From contig JAFECB010000017.1 in assembly GCA_018242365.1 (NCBI GenBank), positions 62,001 through 126,000 of the forward strand: a stretch of DNA of 64,000 nt, written 5' to 3'. The position numbers and the translations under genes are program-made. The notes below the pieces were generated by a model. That model searched no databases. It was not told the DNA's origin and worked only from the letters and a program-made list of their open reading frames with translations. This DNA is from Pseudomonadota bacterium (GTDB lineage Bacteria > Pseudomonadota > Gammaproteobacteria > Xanthomonadales > Xanthomonadaceae). Shown one piece after another: positions 61,301 through 64,000 of the stretch. The number at the start of each line of letters is the position of its first letter. Positions within the stretch are counted from its first letter, which is position 1.

Positions 61301-63300
61301 AGCAGGTACTTGCAATAGGCGCGCAGCATCGCGACCTGCTTCCAGCTCAGGCCGGCGGCCAGGATCAGCCGATTGAAACCGTCGCTCTCGGCATCGCCGC
61401 GCCAGATGCGGGCGAAGGCCTCCTCGAAATCCTCGTCCAGTGCATCCACGTCCAGATCGCCCTGGGTCGCTTCGACCTCGAAGTCCTGGATGTAGACCAA
61501 GCCACCTTCGGCCTCCACTCGATAGGGATGCTCGGTGATCACGCGCAGGCCCATGTTTTCCATCAGCGGCAACGCATCGGACAACGGGATGTCCTTCAGC
61601 GGCCGGTACAGCTTGAAACGCAGGCCGCCCTGGCCTTGCTTGGGCTCTTCCAGCGACAGCTTCAAATCATCGGGACCCGACAGCGCGGCGAGGTATTCAA
61701 CGTCGTCGGCAGCGATTTCCGGGCTGACCTCTTCGATGTAACCTGCCGGCAGCGCGCGCCCGAAGCGCGCCAGCAGCTTCAGTCCGGCTTCTTCGCCATG
61801 GCGTGCAACCAGGCGCTCGCGCAGCTCGTCGCTCCAATCGCGCACGATCTCGCCGAGGCGGCGCTCCAGCAGCGGCAGGTCGATCTCCACCTTGTGTTCC
61901 GCCTCCGCTGGCGGCCGCACCAGGATGTGCAACTGCGCCAGCGGCGATTCGTCGATCAACACATGGGTATCCACCCGGCCGCCGCCCAGCGCGTCGCGCA
62001 GCATGGCTTCGATGCGATCGCGCACACGATTGCCGATGCGGTCGCGCGGCACGTAGGCCAGCACCGAGTAATAGCGCCCGTAGCGGTCGCGGCGCAGGAA
62101 CAGCTTGCTGCGCACGCGTTCCTGCAGCGCAAGGATGCCCATGCTGGTCTTGAGCAATTCTTCCTCGCTGGACTGGAACAGCTCATCGCGCGGCAGGGTT
62201 TCCAGGATGTGGCGCAACGCCTTGCCGCTGTGGCTGTCCGGGTCCAGCCCTGATTGCTGCATCACGTAGTTGTGGCGCTCGCGCACCAGCGGGATGTCCC
62301 ACGGCCGCCGGGTGTAGGCGCTGGAGGTGTACAGGCCGAGGAAGCGCTGCTCGCGGATCGCCTTGCCGTTGGCGTCGAAATCGAGCACGCCGATGTAGTC
62401 CATGTAGCCAGGGCGATGCACGCTGGCACGGGCATTGGTCTTGGTCAGGATCAGCGCATCGACCGAACCCGAATGCCGCATCGAATGTGCCGCAAGTGAT
62501 TTGACCGGGCGCGGCTTGTGCTCATCGTCGCCGCGCAACAGGCCGAGCCCGCTGCCGGGCACGGCGCACAGCACGTCGTCCTTGCCCTTGCGCTCCACCT
62601 GGTATTCGCGATAGCCGAAAAACGTGAAGTGATCGTCCGCCGCCCATTCGAGGAATTCCCTGGCCTCGCGCTTGCCGTCCTTGCTGATCGGCGACTTGCG
62701 CGCTGCCAGGTCGGCGGCCACGGCCTGCATCTGCGCCTGCATCGGCGTCCAGTCGGCCACGATCACGCGCACGTCCTCGAGCACGCGGATCACCCGCGCC
62801 TTGATCGTCGCCAGCGCTTCCTTCGGCTGGCGATCCAGCTCCAGGTGCATCACCGATTCGCGGTCGCCTTCGCCAACGGCGAGCAGCTTGCCGGCGCGGT
62901 CGCGGCTGATGCGCATCACCGGATGGCCGAGTGCGTGCACGCCGATCCCGAGTTCTGCCATCGCCATCGCCACCGAATCGACGAGGAAGGGCATGTCGTC
63001 ATTGACGATCTGCAGCGTCGTGTGCGCGCTGCCGACCGGGCCCGCCTTCAGCGGCGGATTGAACACCTGCACATTGGCCTTGCCGCGCTTGCGCGTGCCG
63101 GCGAAGTCCAGCAAGGCCAGCGCCAGTTCGGCCCAAGCCTCGGCGCCACGGCTGGCCAGCTCCTCGGCATCCATGCGCCGGAACAGCGCCGACGCGAAAG
63201 CCGTCGCCGATGCCTGGCCGCTTTTGCCGACGCGCTTGGCGAGCACGTCGAGGATGGGTTTCAGGCCGGCATCGGCTGCGGAATCAACGGACTTGTTCAT
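58360..63300 (-). CDS. gdhB: NAD-specific glutamate dehydrogenase, 180-kDa class
   Basis: A 1646-residue enzyme that oxidises glutamate to 2-oxoglutarate and ammonia, mostly for amino-acid catabolism. The N-terminal half carries ACT-like regulatory repeats, with [20 protein letters not shown] at about 94-113. The catalytic core has [20 protein letters not shown] in the variant [20 protein letters not shown], the substrate Lys motif [14 protein letters not shown] (about 880) and [20 protein letters not shown] (about 1020) of the dinucleotide site. The length fits the LGDH family (about 1600). The ATG at 63300 ([10 protein letters not shown]) is preferred to one 12 codons upstream. An acyl-CoA dehydrogenase gene lies upstream on the same strand, 64 bp away. 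Confidence 0.96.
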   Translation of the reverse strand: MNKSVDSAADAGLKPILDVLAKRVGKSGQASATAFASALFRRMDAEELASRGAEAWAELALALLDFAGTRKRGKANVQVFNPPLKAGPVGSAHTTLQIVNDDMPFLVDSVAMAMAELGIGVHALGHPVMRISRDRAGKLLAVGEGDRESVMHLELDRQPKEALATIKARVIRVLEDVRVIVADWTPMQAQMQAVAADLAARKSPISKDGKREAREFLEWAADDHFTFFGYREYQVERKGKDDVLCAVPGSGLGLLRGDDEHKPRPVKSLAAHSMRHSGSVDALILTKTNARASVHRPGYMDYIGVLDFDANGKAIREQRFLGLYTSSAYTRRPWDIPLVRERHNYVMQQSGLDPDSHSGKALRHILETLPRDELFQSSEEELLKTSMGILALQERVRSKLFLRRDRYGRYYSVLAYVPRDRIGNRVRDRIEAMLRDALGGGRVDTHVLIDESPLAQLHILVRPPAEAEHKVEIDLPLLERRLGEIVRDWSDELRERLVARHGEEAGLKLLARFGRALPAGYIEEVSPEIAADDVEYLAALSGPDDLKLSLEEPKQGQGGLRFKLYRPLKDIPLSDALPLMENMGLRVITEHPYRVEAEGGLVYIQDFEVEATQGDLDVDALDEDFEEAFARIWRGDAESDGFNRLILAAGLSWKQVAMLRAYCKYLLQTGIPYSQAYMEATLTRYPLLARLLVELFEARFDPRTGHESAGEIKLGMERFGAQLRQLVAGDDAALKALDALVQARTSDRAAQIEAARGSLLGLLDRVASLDEDRILRAFIGVIEATLRTNYYIEYKDGLRKDGGPADYLAFKFDTAKVPDLPKPRPFREIWVCGPRVEGTHLRFGAVARGGLRWSDRREDFRTEVLGLVKAQMVKNTVIVPVGSKGGFYPKQLPNPAVDRDAWFAEGVACYKRFINGLLDITDNLVNDKIVPPAGVVRHDDDDPYLVVAADKGTATFSDTANGIAQAHGFWLDDAFASGGSVGYDHKGMGITARGAWESVKRHFRALGRDSQKQDFTCVGIGDMSGDVFGNGMLLSQHIRLVCAFDHRHIFLDPEPVAATSFKERQRLFKVPRSSWADYDAKLISKGGGIYPRSLKSIEITPEVRAALGIADDVKHMTPTDLMHAALRAPVDLLYNGGIGTYVKASSENNADVGDRANNGLRVNGADLRCKIIGEGGNLGMTQLGRIEAAQAGVLLNTDFIDNSAGVDTSDHEVNIKILLNAEVRKKKLTLDARNKLLASMTDEVGHLVLKDNYRQNQTLSLMERMSASRLGSKMHFITTLESKGLLDRQIEFLPTDAQVAERKLRGQGLTRPELCVLLSYAKLVAFPELLASDIPEDPYLSKELVQYFPHPLQKDFVKAMGNHRLKREIIATAVTNSTINRMGATFLQRMQEDSGRSIGEVARAYTITRETLDSRELWAQIDALDGKVTDDVQIDALMVIWELQRGFTRWLLARPGAVPAITTAVERYHDGFRDIRAGEGILPDSQRPAYEAMRKEWRGKGVPAALADQLAALPYLESCPNIIELARERKLRTIDVAKVYFRLSDALRAPWLRTQIDALKVEGRWHAVARGVLRDELSAQLRTLTGQVLSLPGKDADAKVAAWLARDDANLRFTLAMLTELASQKVLDYPTVSVAVQRVAQLASRA

Positions 63301-63364
63301 GTGGATCACTGCCTCCAAAGGAAGACGGCCGCGCAAGGGCGCGGCCGATCGGTAAGTCGTGGCC

Positions 63365-64000
<636 letters not shown>

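Noticed and set aside
59212..62253. A 1013-codon open frame opposite the glutamate dehydrogenase gene
   Set aside because: It is a mirror of a highly GC-biased real gene. Its composition is rich in His, Gln, Arg and Leu with no family motif.

Overview
The window is high-GC, gene-dense chromosomal DNA from a gammaproteobacterium, most likely of the order Lysobacterales (Xanthomonadales). This rests on the protein families, on the short dispersed REP-like repeats at gene ends, and on gene order. The blocks acnA ... fadD ... lysS-prfB-LytTR gene ... recJ-rpfE-greA-carB-carA-dapB and hrcA-grpE-dnaK-dnaJ follow the backbone I recall around the Xanthomonas rpf (DSF quorum-sensing) locus. I cannot name a genus. 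No rRNA, tRNA, prophage, intact transposase or CRISPR array was seen.

Layout. 0-6.2 kb holds the dinB 3' end, an MFS transporter, and a three-gene minus-strand operon (cupredoxin-like exported protein, GGDEF/EAL membrane sensor, outer-membrane protein). 6.3-12.7 kb holds a small Cys-rich protein, clpS-clpA-phosphopantetheinyl transferase, a YbjN protein, and nudJ-mnmA-hflD. 12.9-17.8 kb holds a secreted small protein, a VapBC-type toxin-antitoxin pair, acnA and a lipoprotein. 17.9-27.5 kb holds fadD, a GNAT, a D-2-hydroxyglutarate-dehydrogenase-like flavoprotein divergent from serA, a Nudix hydrolase, an amino-acid permease, and a class II aldolase with mtnB and mtnD. 27.6-35.7 kb holds lysS, prfB (programmed frameshift), an RpfD-like LytTR regulator, an OpgC-like acyltransferase, recJ, rpfE and greA. 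35.7-50.1 kb holds carB, a four-helix-bundle (S23/IVP) gene, carA, a repeat protein, dapB, a DUF1631 protein, dnaJ, a TMEM175-type channel, dnaK, grpE and hrcA. 50.2-64 kb holds recN, sbcB, a secreted hydrolase, a DUF4785-like protein, a DUF2939 protein, a 5'-nucleotidase, nadK, the giant NAD-glutamate dehydrogenase and the 3' part of an acyl-CoA dehydrogenase.

Working together: much of the window is housekeeping. It covers protein quality control (ClpSA, HrcA-GrpE-DnaK-DnaJ), DNA repair (DinB, RecJ, RecN, ExoI), pyrimidine/arginine/lysine/serine precursors (CarAB, DapB, SerA), translation (LysS, RF2, MnmA) and NAD/NADP balance (NadK, GDH, 5'-nucleotidase). The interest lies in lineage-specific inserts inside this conserved backbone. 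The S23/IVP gene sits between carA and carB inside inverted GGGGACC-type repeats, a TMEM175 gene sits between dnaK and dnaJ, and a YxSDAD-repeat gene sits between dapB and carA. The rpf-like scaffold itself lacks rpfF, rpfC and rpfG. At least three families of short inverted repeats recur at gene junctions.
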